This document shows positions 43,909 to 54,775 of a DNA stretch of 64,000 bases, in pieces; the first letter of the stretch is position 1; the number at the start of each line of letters is the position of its first letter. The stretch lies in NCBI GenBank assembly GCA_963678705.1, contig OY783207.1:20806001-20870000 (forward strand), in the 5' to 3' direction. Made by a program: the position numbers and the translations under genes. This DNA comes from Panorpa germanica. Lineage: Eukaryota > Arthropoda > Insecta > Mecoptera > Panorpidae. Below the pieces are notes generated by a model. It made no database searches and was not told the DNA's origin. It saw only the letters and a program-made list of their open reading frames with translations.

Positions 43909-44358
43909 AAGCTTCATTCCCACTCACTGTTTTGATATTTAATGTACTGTTTTTATTTAATATTGTAATCTAGATTTCAGATTTTCGTTAAGCATTCCTT
44001 TTCACATTTGTATTTTAATTTAAGTTTTGTTAATTTAGTTGGTGCGTATGCATCGTCAGTAGAAATTGTATTCTCTTCTATATTTTTCAAAAACTGACAT
44101 TAAAGTTCCTTTAAAAATAAATCTAACTGCATTTTGACAGATTGTCACATTTTAGAGGTTATTATACAATGTAGTTTTTCTTAATTTAATATTTTTAGTT
44201 AAAACATTGGACCTTGTAAGGTTCTAAAAAAACTAAGAAAACTTAAAAAATTAATTAAGTTAAAAATGGTACTGTGAATGACTACGCGTATTGCCATATG
44301 CTAAACAATTTAAATTAAATACAAAATTTAATTAAAGCAGTGAGTGGGAATGATACTT
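43909..44358 (+). mobile_element. TA-flanked MITE family D, copy
   Basis: TIRs (A)AGCTTCATTCCCACTCACTG at left and, complemented, AAGTATCATTCCCACTCACTG at right, about 450 bp, with TA outside the right end and TTA at the left. The interior includes GGACCTTGTAAGGTTCTAAA and GACTACGCGTATTGCC. No coding capacity. Confidence 0.85.
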
Positions 44359-44403
44359 TATACCACATACGAAATTATAAAAACCATTATAACCAAAAAC
44401 ATA

Positions 44404-44716
44404 AATCATTCCAAACTCTAAATGCGAATGTGGTGAAGAGGAGGCAGACCCTGACCACATTCTGTGGCAATGTAAAAATACAGCAATGGCAAGAAATGGA
44501 CTCCAAAGGGCGGTGCTACATACTTCGCAGACGCTTCCTGTTAACACCCCGTTTATGGTTGAGAAACCAAAATTTATAACTGTAGTAGCCATGAATAGAT
44601 CATTTTTGTTGCCTGGATATACCGTATAAGAAGAAGCAGAACAATATTAGAGGCGACAAAAGGTTACGTGCCTAGGAAGCCCGAGAAACTATATATAAAA
44701 AAATAAAAAATAAAAA
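44404..44716 (+). mobile_element. Family A non-LTR retrotransposon, 5'-truncated copy
   Basis: Readable ORF2 C-terminus: SKCECGEEEADPDHILWQC (intact C-C-H-C zinc motif), then NTAMARNGLQRAVL and ...SFLLPGYTV, ending TAA at 44627-44629. The 3' UTR ends CCTAGGAAGCCCGAGAAACTA plus an A/T-rich tail. Flanked by AACCAAAAACATA at 44391-44403 and 44717-44729 (perfect 13-bp duplication). Confidence 0.95.
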
Positions 44717-44729
44717 AACCAAAAACATA

Positions 44730-45029
44730 GGTAACAAAAATATTGGTAGACTTTTACAGCAACTTACGAATGATCCTAAAGAATTTATTAACATGTCAAG
44801 ATTACTGTACAACCATTTACAACACAAAAAGATACAATTCAAGATAAATTCACAAAAGCAGTAAAATAGATATAATATAGGATAGATAATCATTGTAATC
44901 CTAATTTTCTTATGCATGTGTCTATTAAAATAATAATTATAACATAATAATAATATTACAATAATAAAATAATAATAATTAATTACACCACAGAACTTAA
45001 ATTTAAAGACCCACTTTGGGATTTTAGTT
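44730..45029. other. No supported gene
   Basis: AT-rich, with TAA/AAT-repeat-like sequence near 44930-44990. Confidence 0.3.
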
Positions 45030-45180
45030 TGACCGGGAATGCGTCATCATTAAATCAAAAAAATTTATGCTTAATGGAGAACATAATCAATCCAGAAAAA
45101 TATAACTCTGGTCACGTGATCAAACCCGAAGACACAGCAGTCTGGGTCCAGTCTCAAAACTCTTACACACTGTATCACAT
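45030..45180 (-). mobile_element. tRNA-type SINE head fragment
   Basis: GAACATAATCAATCCAG and CGTGATCAAACCCGAAGACACAGCAGTCTGGGTCCAG match the head-proximal half of the SINE. The body to the left is lost. Confidence 0.7.
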
Positions 45181-46219
45181 TCAAAATTTAAAGTATTAAT
45201 CATCAGCGAACAATACTATGCAAATTATTCCGTATGATCGAAACCGCGTGATCAAATCAACCAACTGGTATTGGAATTTGGGATTAGACTAACGCTAGGG
45301 CTAGTACACATCTAAGAAAATTAAATTTAGGATGCAAACGACCAATCTACTTTAAAGTTTTAGAATAATTAGATAATGATAATTAATTGTATAAAAATGT
45401 AAAGCATTCCACCTATGAAGCTATACGATAACATCCTTAATATTGAGCCAACCAAGTGATCTAGATAATCATGACCACCCCAAATTTACCATCTACGGTT
45501 GATTGTTCAGCATAATGCGATCATATCTACAATAAAAGTTAATTTTAATTACATTACATGTATACAAATGTGGTTCTGGTTATTCCAGCAAGTTGTGTAT
45601 TTAGTGAAGCCCCACGTTAAGTATACCACAAACCTTTTTCCTGTAACAGAATGTTGTAAATATATTTCTAAAATATACTGCTGATGTTTCTGTCTCTCTC
45701 GCACACACATACTACGTAATCTGTTTATCCAATCCTCTTGATTGATGCAGAATGAGAATGATGTATAATGTTATTCATTAAATGGCTATGATGATGATTT
45801 ATGAGTCTTCATTTACGTTATGTTGTGTGGGGTGGTGCTGGTGCTGGTGCTCTCTTCTTCGTAACTCACCAGTAAATTTGGAAAAGCATATTTAACACAC
45901 ATAATTAAAAGTATATTTCCTTGCATTCATGCAATATTTTACTTGGGCAAAACCTATCTATATTTAATGTAAAAAAATCGTATTTTATAGCTCTTTCCAA
46001 AAGCTGTAATACTTTAAAAGGACTTGGTAAAATTGTATTACCTTCGAAAGAGTTTACGAGTATGCTAATGCGCAAAAAAGTATATTTATTTTTATAAAAG
46101 CAATAAAATAGGTCACAAAACGTTGTATATTAGATAAAATCGTTTACGTAATAGGTAGATCTTATTATCTTAGACAATCTTTAAATTCAGGTAACTGATT
46201 CAGTGGGTAACACTGATAT
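45181..46219. other. No supported gene
   Basis: AT-rich. A short GGTGCT repeat lies near 45832. Nothing else recognised. Confidence 0.3.
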
Positions 46220-46232
46220 AATTGTTTGTATC

Positions 46233-46552
46233 ATAACATCTAGCAAGAAACAAAATCATTCCAAACTCTAAATGCGAATGTGGTGAAGAGGAGGCAGATC
46301 CTGACCACATTCTGTGGCAAAGTGAAAATACAGCAATGGCAAGAAATGGACTCCAAAGGGCGGTGCTACAGACTTCGCAGACGCTTCCTGTTAACACCGC
46401 CTTTTTGATTGAGAAACCGAAATTTATAACAGCAGTAGCCATGAATAGATCATTCTTGTTGTCTGGATATAACGTATAAGAAGAAGCAGAACAATATTAG
46501 GGGCGATAAAAGGCTACGTGCCTAGGAAGCCCGAGAAACTATATATAAACAA
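46233..46552 (+). mobile_element. Family A non-LTR retrotransposon, 5'-truncated copy
   Basis: ORF2 C-terminus is readable from ARNKIIPNSKCECGEEEADP to SFLLSGYNV and TAA at 46477-46479; the last zinc Cys is changed to Ser (WQS). The 3' UTR and tail are as in other copies. Flanked by AATTGTTTGTATC at 46220-46232 and 46553-46565 (perfect 13-bp duplication). Confidence 0.95.
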
Positions 46553-46924
46553 AATTGTTTGTATCTAGATGCATTCTAGATAGAGATTAGTAAATACGTT
46601 TTCATATGTATAGTAATAGTCAGTTAATTCTCAAAGTGTTATAGCACTGGTCTCTCAAAACCAAACAGCTATGTAAATACTATGGAGATATGTAATACGG
46701 GAAAGGTTGATACACGAAGAACAGATTTCTTTATAAGGTTAAAAAAATCGTTCTAATTCCTACTTCTAAAGGAATCAGATAATTGAACTGTTATCCATGT
46801 CTTAAATTCTACCATGTGAGAATATTGACAAAGCTGATTTTCAGAACCTCAAATTTCCAATTTCTTTTTAATTAGTCATTTCATAACATTAGCTTATATG
46901 GAGAAAAAAGTCACGAGGCAGGAC

Positions 46925-47330
46925 GAATAGCAAAATTCAGAATGGGAAATGAAGAGAAAAGTAACGGGTACGGGTAAAAGTAATGAAGCCATCAGAAATC
47001 AACAGATCTTCATAGAATATTAATCGTCTGAAATCTGGGCCTATATTCATCATATCAGCAACCACGCTAGCCTGAGACAAGACTTCTTTGAATATAATGC
47101 AAACAGGTATTCGGAAGAAATGGAGTGCAGAGTCTGCAGAATGTGTAAGCAATAAAATGCGAGGAGGAATGCGAGTTTAGGATTGTCAATGAAAATAAGA
47201 TAGAAGATTTGTTGAGAGAATACGGAGAAGAAAGGACTTGGATGTCGGAGATACAGAGAAGAAGAGAAGAATAAAGAAATGATAAGATGAGAAACATGGA
47301 ACAGGTATTGGAGATGGTCAAGAGCAGGTT
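46925..47330 (+). pseudogene. Family H non-LTR retrotransposon, ORF2 C-terminal relic
   Basis: Translates as IISATTLASLRQDFFEYNANRY in pieces, then SEEMECRVC, and after frameshifts CEFRIVNENKIEDLLREYG followed by EERTWMSEIQRRREE and a stop. The pattern LARLR..N..ANRYW....K.CRVC...EE...HV...C, then ENE..IEDLL.EYGE...WM.EI.. is the zinc-site C-terminus of this purine-rich family. The His-containing middle of the zinc motif is damaged. AATGTAAAGAGTTTGTAATGCC near 47500 marks the 3' end region, so the copy extends to about 47545. Confidence 0.8.
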
Positions 47331-47545
47331 GAGTTTATGAGTTTAGGGCTGGTAATTGCTGGTAAAGAAGAAAGATGGAAAAAGAATGACGAAAGTAAAA
47401 AGGACAATGAGATAAAATAAGGAGAAGAGTGGCGAGGAACATTGAAAGGGAAGGAAAGAATTTAATTTTACATTTTGTTAATCCAGAAATCAAAAATAAA
47501 ATAAATGTAAAGAGTTTGTAATGCCATGAAAGCATACTCAATAAA

Positions 47546-47903
47546 ATATATATGTACAAACGAGTCATCATAATTAAGAGCCAGAAGAATTGAAAGGACG
47601 ACACACTACATACATTTATAATTCGTTTGACACAACTGATTGAGCTTCTAAGTAGATAAACCTTTCAGAAATAGGGATTAGCACCGGATGACTGACCTGT
47701 CCAATCACAATAAACACAAGCAGTTGCCGAGTGACGTCATAGAAATCAGAAGCGATTGCCCTAGTAAGGATTACTTCAAATTGGTAACACCAATGTCATT
47801 TTCAATACAACCTAAGTACCGCTATTAAGTACAGCTGTCATGTACATTAAGTACATTAATATTACTCTTACATATCTATTGTCTATATGTTCATTAGTGA
47901 GAT
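47546..47903. promoter_or_regulatory. Candidate promoter region upstream of the 47904 ORF
   Basis: Contains CCAAT at 47701, a consensus CRE TGACGTCA at 47732-47739 and, nearer the ORF, repeated TTAAGTAC. No clear TATA box. A functional role is inference. Confidence 0.25.
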
Positions 47904-48236
47904 ATGTCTGAAAAATCGCAGTTACAAGTAAAACTGTACCATCTATTTGATTCAATAAACGCAACTAAACAAAATTATAATGCAGATAAACTTGTCGACG
48001 TTTTTAAAGTTTCCGTAAAGAAGGAATATTATTTTTGCTGTAATTTCACTGAAAAATTAGAATATCAAGACTTGTTCAACAGCTGTTTGAAATGGACTCT
48101 TGTAATGACAGTTATAATGGCACTAAACTATTATTATGGTTGGTTCCTGTATAAATGTTATCTAATGACGTCATTGGACAGACATTCAAACACAAAGGGA
48201 GAGAAAGAGACAAACGAGGATCGCTGTAATCAATAA
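47904..48236 (+). CDS. Small putative membrane protein, unidentified
   Basis: An ATG-initiated frame of 110 codons, the longest ATG frame in the central window not explained by a repeat. The N-terminal 70 residues are soluble-looking and contain DSINATKQNYNADKLVDVF and a CCNF motif. A hydrophobic segment follows (about residues 73-97, WTLVMTVIMALNYYYGWFLY), then a short polar tail (TSLDRHSNTKGEKETNEDRC). This would make a single-pass protein. Upstream lie a CCAAT box and a CRE octamer. No homologue is recognised and no polyadenylation signal is evident close downstream. It could be an orphan gene, a terminal exon or a chance ORF. Confidence 0.35.
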   Translation: MSEKSQLQVKLYHLFDSINATKQNYNADKLVDVFKVSVKKEYYFCCNFTEKLEYQDLFNSCLKWTLVMTVIMALNYYYGWFLYKCYLMTSLDRHSNTKGEKETNEDRCNQ

Positions 48237-48579
48237 GCATGATAAGTAGTGGTCGCAGCCCGCGGCTTTAGCCACCAAAAACACCAATAGGAATAATTTA
48301 AACATCATGATAATCGTGCTGCTGGCGTGCTTAAACTAATTACATCACTAATGATTAATTAGTAGTGCTACCAAAATTCTGTCAGGTGTCATGTAGCTAT
48401 TAAACAATGAAGTCCAGTTCACGTGTATAGAAAATCCAATAAGCTGTGATGCTTGCATGTATCGCATATTGTGTAAATGCACATCAAGGAGAATATGAAT
48501 GGAAAACTTTATACCAGAAAACAAAAAAAAGCTCTAATTGTATATAAGGTTATTAGCATAATTAAACAAACGTTGCCTA
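48237..48579. other. No supported gene
   Basis: A small GC-richer patch at 48250-48280 (GTCGCAGCCCGCGGC). Nothing else recognised. Confidence 0.3.
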
Positions 48580-49032
48580 CAGTGGCGGCTGCTGGCTACG
48601 AGAATTGGTAGTGCACTTTACTAGCTTATAGATAATTATGACTTAAAGTTGCAATTAAACGACATTTTCTTATTAATAATTTAATTTTTTATATAATAAA
48701 TCAATCCGCCGGCTCATGTCATGTTATTTCAGCAAGCCTAGGTAACTGGCAAGCCACCAGATTCTTCATATAGTTGGCACTGAATATCTTCTGTCTCACG
48801 CGCTAGGCGATGTATCGCATGTTCCATAGTTGTTATATTGAGCAGCTACGTGCATTGTGGAGAGCGCACGTGGATTATTAATTCGAGCGAAAATAACTTT
48901 TAATTAATTCCGCATAGAGATTAAGTTGATTCCTTGCAACTTCCTAAGTATAAAGTCAGTATGTAATTGGGGTATTGTATGATATTTTGTGATTCTTTTT
49001 TCTTTTTCAAGTTATAAATATAGCCGCCTCTG
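48580..49032 (+). mobile_element. hAT-like MITE (family G), complete
   Basis: Starts CAGTGGCGGCTGCTGG and ends AGCCGCCTCTG, inverted ends of the CAGNGGCGGCT type found in hAT elements. Flanked by GTTGCCTA (48572-48579) and GTTGCGTA (49033-49040), an 8-bp duplication with one mismatch, as expected for hAT. 453 bp, no transposase. A partial copy is at 4242-4470. Confidence 0.88.
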
Positions 49033-49374
49033 GTTGCGTACACTCCATATATAATAGTATTGTATTCATCTCGGAAACTGTATTCAATTATTGCACACAT
49101 AGGCTTTTATATACATATACTGACTAAATACAACCACATTCTTCAAAATATGTGAACGCTGCAACCACTGTAGTATAGAAAAGTATGTATTTTGTATGTT
49201 AACACGCACAAAATATGACACCATACACGTTTTAAAGTTGTGATAGTTGCACTTATACGTGTATGCTGAATTAAAAAATATATCAACTTTAAACTTTATA
49301 TCTTTCTTACTAACTGGTCAAACAATCTAAAAAACAGTCAAAACTTTCTTCATTTCTTCCTCTCCAAGATGTTA

Positions 49375-49827
49375 ATTTTTTTTTTTTTAATATAGTTTCT
49401 CGGGCTTCCTAGGCACGTAGCCTTTTATCGCCCCTAATATTGTTCTGCTTCTTCTTATACGTTATATCCAGACAACAAGAATGATCTATTCATGGCTACT
49501 GCAGTTATAATTTCGGTTTCTCAATCAAAAAGGCGATGTTAACAGAAAGCGTCTGCGAAGTCTGTAGCACCGTCCTTTGGAGTCCATTTCTTGCCATTGC
49601 TGTATTTTTACATTGCCTCTTCACCACATTCGCATTTAGAGTTTGGAATGATTTTGTTTCTTGCTAGATGTTTCGGAGCTCCAGTATGATTCATTCTTAG
49701 TCTTGAGGTCATTGTTATTAATCTTCTTGGCCATGTTAGTTTGGCAAACCATGACTTACGTCTCAGTATTGGTTGTATTTTATAAAATTCTCTACCTTTA
49801 TCAGAATTATCCCACTTGTCTTGCCAA
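49375..49827 (-). mobile_element. Family A non-LTR retrotransposon, longest copy in window
   Basis: Minus orientation. Translated ORF2 C-terminus: CWQDKWDNSDKGREFYKI, then RRKSWFAKLTWPRRLITM, TSRLRMNHTGAPKHLARNK and IIPNSKCECGEE. A deletion of about 26 bp then removes the D-H-x4-W-x-C half of the zinc motif (short repeat GCCT(C) at the breakpoints). The stop is at 49457-49455, then the 3' UTR and T tail. Flanked by CAAGATGTTA at 49365-49374 and 49828-49837 (10-bp duplication). Confidence 0.9.
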
Positions 49828-49994
49828 CAAGATGTTACTTTACCGTTCATAGATATACGTTAAAACGATCCCTTTGTTATACTTTATTGAATATGCACAC
49901 TTTAATTATTGATATCTTACTTCACAGGTGCTTAAAACATTAGAAATTTTAGTTAATTTAAGAATACGTTCAATTTTATCAAACTGTATATTTA

Positions 49995-50185
49995 TCTCTT
50001 TAATTTAATAATTTAACGTTGCTCTATGCAATGCTGAGTCCTATCACAGACGGTCTCTTACTATATAGGCAGTTTTTGTGTTGTCTTGGTCTCATATATG
50101 TAAACAACACCACTACCTAATAAATTTATGATTATGTATGTACAAATTCAATTAAACTTGATAACAACCAAACCCATAATTCTGT
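49995..50185 (-). mobile_element. tRNA-type SINE, body half (interrupted copy)
   Basis: TTTAACGTTGCTCTATGCAA, CTGAGTCCTATCACAGACGG, GGTCTCATATATGTAAACAACA, CACTACCTAATAAATT and AACAACCAAACCCATAATTC. The copy is split by an insertion and resumes at 50593. Confidence 0.9.
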
Positions 50186-50592
50186 AAATATAATAATCCG
50201 ACTTCTAACTGATATTTTAATAGCTAATTAGCTAGTTAGCACATTCCTAGGAAGACTGAAGCTAGTTAAATATGGTTAAAGGTGCAGGACCAGAGAGTTT
50301 ATATCTGTAATAGAGTGGTGCAAAAATAAGAGGGTTTGTAGAGAGGGAAAAGGAAGGTAAGAGGTGAGAGACGGAGGTACAAGCAAGAAGGAAGAAGAAG
50401 CAAGAAACGGTGAGAAGGAAGGAGGTGTAGGGAACATGAAGAAAGAGAGTCTATAGAAGAAGAAGAAGCAGAAAGTACTTTTTGAAGTATAAAGTCTAGA
50501 ATAATTTATGTTTAGTTTCAAGTTTGAATTTATATGAAATATAATAATGTAGCTTGTAATGTCGAAATGCACACAATTAAAATGATAATAAT
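50186..50592 (+). mobile_element. Family H fragment inserted in a SINE
   Basis: 407 bp bounded by ATAATTCTGT at 50176-50185 and 50593-50602 (10-bp duplication). The interior has the purine-rich family H coding strand (50330-50470) and a 3' end with GCTTGTAATGTCGAAATGCAC, comparable with 47510-47545. Confidence 0.8.
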
Positions 50593-50655
50593 ATAATTCT
50601 GTTCCAGGAATCGAATCCAAAGATACAGCAGTCAGAGTTCAGCCTCAATAAATTA
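50593..50655 (-). mobile_element. tRNA-type SINE, head half of the interrupted copy
   Basis: CCAGGAATCGAATCCAAAGATACAGCAGTCAGAGTTCAGCCTC is the tRNA-like head (complement GGATTCGATTCC, a B box). It completes the copy at 49995-50185. Confidence 0.85.
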
Positions 50656-51564
50656 TGCAGAAAAGTGTTTTCACTGGCAAACTACCTAAACTTATAATTT
50701 CTTCATAGAATTTTAGTAGACTTCTTTTTATATATTAAAATATAAATAACATAATTAGGATTAATTCTTTAAGTCGTGTATTTTCATATGAATATTTAAT
50801 ATATTTAGCATAACTTGATCCTTGGGTCAGAAAGGTTATTATCAATAGAGTGTAACACGCGACAATGGTTACGTCAGGTTCAGGTTCAGGTATGAGAAGT
50901 ATGGTGGTTGTTCGAATTCAGTCCACTACTCGAGTCCGACACGGGACACCCGTTGAGGAGCTACAAGTATAGATATTGATTTCTTTTCAAGTTGAGCCAT
51001 TGAGCTAAATGTATTTGTGGATTATAAATATTTCAGACAAAGTTCAATAGTTCAGACACTACAAATACATGGGAACAGGTCGTCTTGATGAGTTAAGGCT
51101 GGAGGTGGAGGTAACTAACAGCGCAATGCACAATGCAAGCAAATTATTCTTAACAGGACTGCGAAAGATTCGTTTTGAATTTCTTGGCGGTCTTAACACC
51201 TAACACGCACTGTGGAAACTTAACTAACACGTGCCGCATTAAGACAGCTTAGAGCAAATGTTAAATAGTAGCCAGGGGTCTCTAGCAAAATATTTCAATA
51301 ATTAATTAATTAATTTAATAATATTATTATAATATAATTATATTTGTAACTGTCTTGTTACAGCGAGTTTGTGTGCATTACTCTTACAATTTATAAAATT
51401 GCAGTTTAAACTCATAAACTTTCTCAGGAATTGTCTTTCTTTTTTATTTAACTATTAGAATTTGCGTACTATCAACCTAATGATATTGAGTAATTTTGTG
51501 CCATTGAACTACTTGCTTGTGAGTAGTGGATCCAGTGATCCTCTACCTCTTACTTTTAATTATA
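50656..51564. other. No supported gene
   Basis: Mixed composition. A short TTCAGG repeat is at 50877-50890, and 51060-51240 is somewhat GC-richer, with no usable frame. Confidence 0.3.
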
Positions 51565-52063
51565 AAGTATCATTCTCACTCACTGCTTTAATTTAATTGT
51601 ATTTTGTATTTAATTTAAATTGTTTAGCATATAGCAATACGCGTAGTCTTTCACAGTACCATTTTTAATTTAATTTATTTTTTAAGTTTTCTTAGTTCTT
51701 TTAGAACCTTACAAGGTCCAAAGTTTTAAATTAAAAATATTAAATTAAGAAAAACTATATTATATTATAACCCCTAAAATATGATAATCTACAAAATGCA
51801 GTAGAATTTATTTTTAAAAGAAGTTTAATGTCAGTTTGTCAAAAATAAAGAAATAAAAACAATTTCTATTACCGCAATTTTAATTATTCCACCTTCAATT
51901 TTGTTCAACTGTCGAACTGTCAAAATTCATATTACTAAAGATGCACGAAAATTAAAACACGAATGTGACTAGGAATGCCTATTCTAAAAACCTGAAATCT
52001 AAATTAAAACATTAGATAAAAACAGTAAATTAAATATCAAAACAGTCAATGTGAATGAGGCTT
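51565..52063 (-). mobile_element. TA-flanked MITE family D, near-complete copy
   Basis: Left end AAGTATCATTCTCACTCACTG, right end complement AAGCCTCATTCACATTGACTG, TA on both sides (51563-51564 and 52064-52065), 499 bp. It is the reverse orientation of 43909-44358, sharing AGAACCTTACAAGGTCC and ATAGCAATACGCGTAGTC. Confidence 0.88.
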
Positions 52064-52546
52064 TATTGTGTGTACTTGTTTTTATATATTAATTTGTCAG
52101 TATTTGTATTGGATTGTATTGTATTGAGCCGAATTTGCACAATTCACAGTATCTCACACGTCTGTGCTGCTCTAATGCTAGGTCAGAAGAAAACTGTTTA
52201 AACCAAAATTTTACAAGCTTGGACCTTCAAAAACGCTAAAAGTTCTGCTATGTGGCTAATTTTAATTAAAGCACTTTATAATTAAATAAATATTAGATAT
52301 GTTGTCTTTTTCTTATTCAGGCCTAGGTCCGAGTACGGAATAATTCCATACTGAAGGACACGACGATGCTGGAGACTGACTAAGTGAACGAAGAATTTTC
52401 TGAAATACTGTAATCTAATCTAAGAAGAAACCTCATATTGCGTTTACAGTAATCTAGATCTAGAATGTTCATATGATGCTACGTGTTACAGCATTTGTGT
52501 TTCTTTCCGCTGTGCGACTTAAGCCTTAATGTCAAGACATATATAT
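52064..52546. other. No supported gene
   Basis: Mixed composition. Nothing recognised. Confidence 0.3.
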
Positions 52547-52751
52547 AGTTTGTCAAAAATAAAGAAATAAAAACAATTTCTATTACTAATTATTATTAAA
52601 AACTACAATTTTAATTATTCCACATTTTATTTTGTCCAACTGTCGAACTGTCAAAATTTATATTACGAATAACGCAAGCGCACCAACTAAATTAACTAAA
52701 CTCAAATTAAAACACGAATGTGACAAGAAATGAGAGTGGGAATGGGGCTTT
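52547..52751 (-). mobile_element. TA-flanked MITE family D, truncated copy
   Basis: AGTTTGTCAAAAATAAAGAA through CGAACTGTCAAAATTTATATTAC to the end GAGTGGGAATGGGGCTT, matching the right 40% of 51565-52063. The left part is missing. Confidence 0.85.
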
Positions 52752-54100
52752 TGTGGGTGACATATTAAATGTGCAAGTTTAAAATGTTGCATATAAATGT
52801 TATTACTTGCAACTAGAAGAAGTAATAAAAAGTAAATAAAAACTAGTACTTATATAATCCATTACGTAGCATGCCCTCATACCCACCCCTCCTCACACTC
52901 TCCACCACCCACTGAACATTAAGCAGCAGGAAGTAGGTAGTAAGTCTAACTAGAGTAAATATAATTAACTACCACTATTTTGGATTGCAGTTTTATTTTT
53001 AAACTAATAGTAAAAACAACTGAGGTTAATGATGGAAAAGTAATTAAATAATGTAATTGAAGGAAATGAAATAACGGCAGCAATAAAGATCAAGGTATAC
53101 GTATTATATTACTGTATTAAGTGTCTCAAGAAAATAGGATAATTTCTTCATAAAATTTTAAAATAAATGAATGCAACATAATTCGAATGTTTCTTTCCAA
53201 AACGGAGTAAGAAACACTAACTAACCAATCTTGTTTCATAGTCGTTTTTTCGTTTTATCTTAGAATTATTTTTTTAAAGTAAAATTACTTTTCGACTCGA
53301 AAAAATTAAGAAAGAAAAATATTAATATTAAATATCAGAATTTATAATAAACAAAGATACTAATTTATTTCAATCCCAAAAATTATAAAATTATTTCAGA
53401 ATCCAATTCAAGATTAAAACATAATATTAAAATTTAAAATTAAAATTAAGAGAATGATGCTATACTCTTCAATTTGTTATCCATGCTGATTATCCGTACA
53501 GGTAAACCAGATAACTGTACAGTTTTATCACATACTCACTCCGGTTTAGCTGTACATGTAAACTGTTAAGTAAAACTGTAGATCATTACTTATAGGGGGG
53601 CTTCGGATATTCGTATAATGTCTTTAGTAACAGAAACACGTTTCTCATAAATTCCTTTTCTATGCTAATGTCGCATTGTTGTTGTTCACATATTTCTTAT
53701 CTTATTCTAAACAAACTAAAGCATGCTGAGTTGTTATTCGATTGTTGAATGCGATTATTTTCACTTAATAGCATTATTAACAAGTACGAGCAACCCGCTT
53801 ACCATATAACAAAGATTGCAACGCAATGTTTATAAAATAGTTTTGAAATACAATATGTACCTACAGTCAGCATTGGAGCGAAGTCCAATTATTATTGAAT
53901 AAATATACAAGGTGTTCATTAAGTATTATATTTATTAGTAAAAATAATAGTAGAATTAAAAATGGTAACATGTTATTTTAACGTAAGACTAAATGTGTTC
54001 TATCTAGTCCTCCTCTTTCTCACACACTCTGCCAACTTTCTCTTCTTCCATTCCCCTATACCTACCCTGTATCACGTTCATCACGCATCCACAATAAAAA
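52752..54100. other. No supported gene
   Basis: AT-rich, with a C-rich patch near 52870-52910. No supported frame. Confidence 0.3.
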
Positions 54101-54235
54101 TAAAATAGATACATACGATACAAATAAATGTAAGGAGATTGTAATAAAGGATGTAAATCTGTATGATAGCAGAAGACGCTGATGCTTGTAATTCGCCGTA
54201 AGAAAGGTCCATGGTTTCGCTATAAAATTCGTTTT
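54101..54235 (+). mobile_element. Possible family H 3'-end fragment
   Basis: AATGTAAGGAGATTGTAATAAAG resembles AATGTAAAGAGTTTGTAATGCC at 47508. Weak, short match. Confidence 0.35.
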
Positions 54236-54244
54236 ATTTCTTAT

Positions 54245-54775
54245 ATTAGAAACAAGTAGAAGCGATTATTATGAAACCGTAGAAGAGAAACGATGCAGAG
54301 TATGGAGGCGCTGGAACTATGACAGGGAGGAAGGAACGCAAGGAGCACATCAAGGTGTAAGAAGAGGATGGAAAACGAAAGCAAGCTGTTAGAAGGAGAA
54401 GAGAATGGAATAAAACGGATAAAGGACGTAAAAGGCTGGAAAAGCCAATATGAAGATAATGAAATGATAAAAGAGGATTTATCGAGAGAAGACAAGGAAG
54501 GCAAGAGATTAGAAAGTGAGGTGTAGTCAAGAAAAAAAAAAGAATGAGAATGAGAAGAAGAAGCAGTCTAAAGTCCTAAATGTGTACAAAAGTTAGACAG
54601 CAAAAATCGGACAGAGAAATTGCTGACAAATGACAGCGATGTCGAAGCGAAATAAGAACTTAATAAGAGACTAATTAGACTAAGATTAAAATAAAAGAAA
54701 TGCAATGTAATTAGTGGAATTAATGTTGAAAAACGTAAGGCCTAACTGCAAAAACCTTAAATAAATACAATACTT
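54245..54775 (+). pseudogene. Family H non-LTR retrotransposon, ORF2 C-terminal relic
   Basis: Purine-rich strand with EEKRCRVWRRW followed in another frame by RKEHIKV, corresponding to the CRVC...EHV..C zinc region, then long charged sequence (RKQAVRRRREWNKTDKGRK, KRIKDVKGWKSQYEDNEM). The 3' part ends GTAAGGCCTAACTGCAAAAACC with AATAAATAC. Multiple frameshifts and a lost second zinc Cys. The Leu/Ser/Phe-rich minus-strand frames are its shadows. Confidence 0.65.

Noticed and set aside
54241..54530. Leu/Ser/Phe-rich frames on the minus strand
   Set aside because: Shadows of the purine-rich family H relic on the plus strand.
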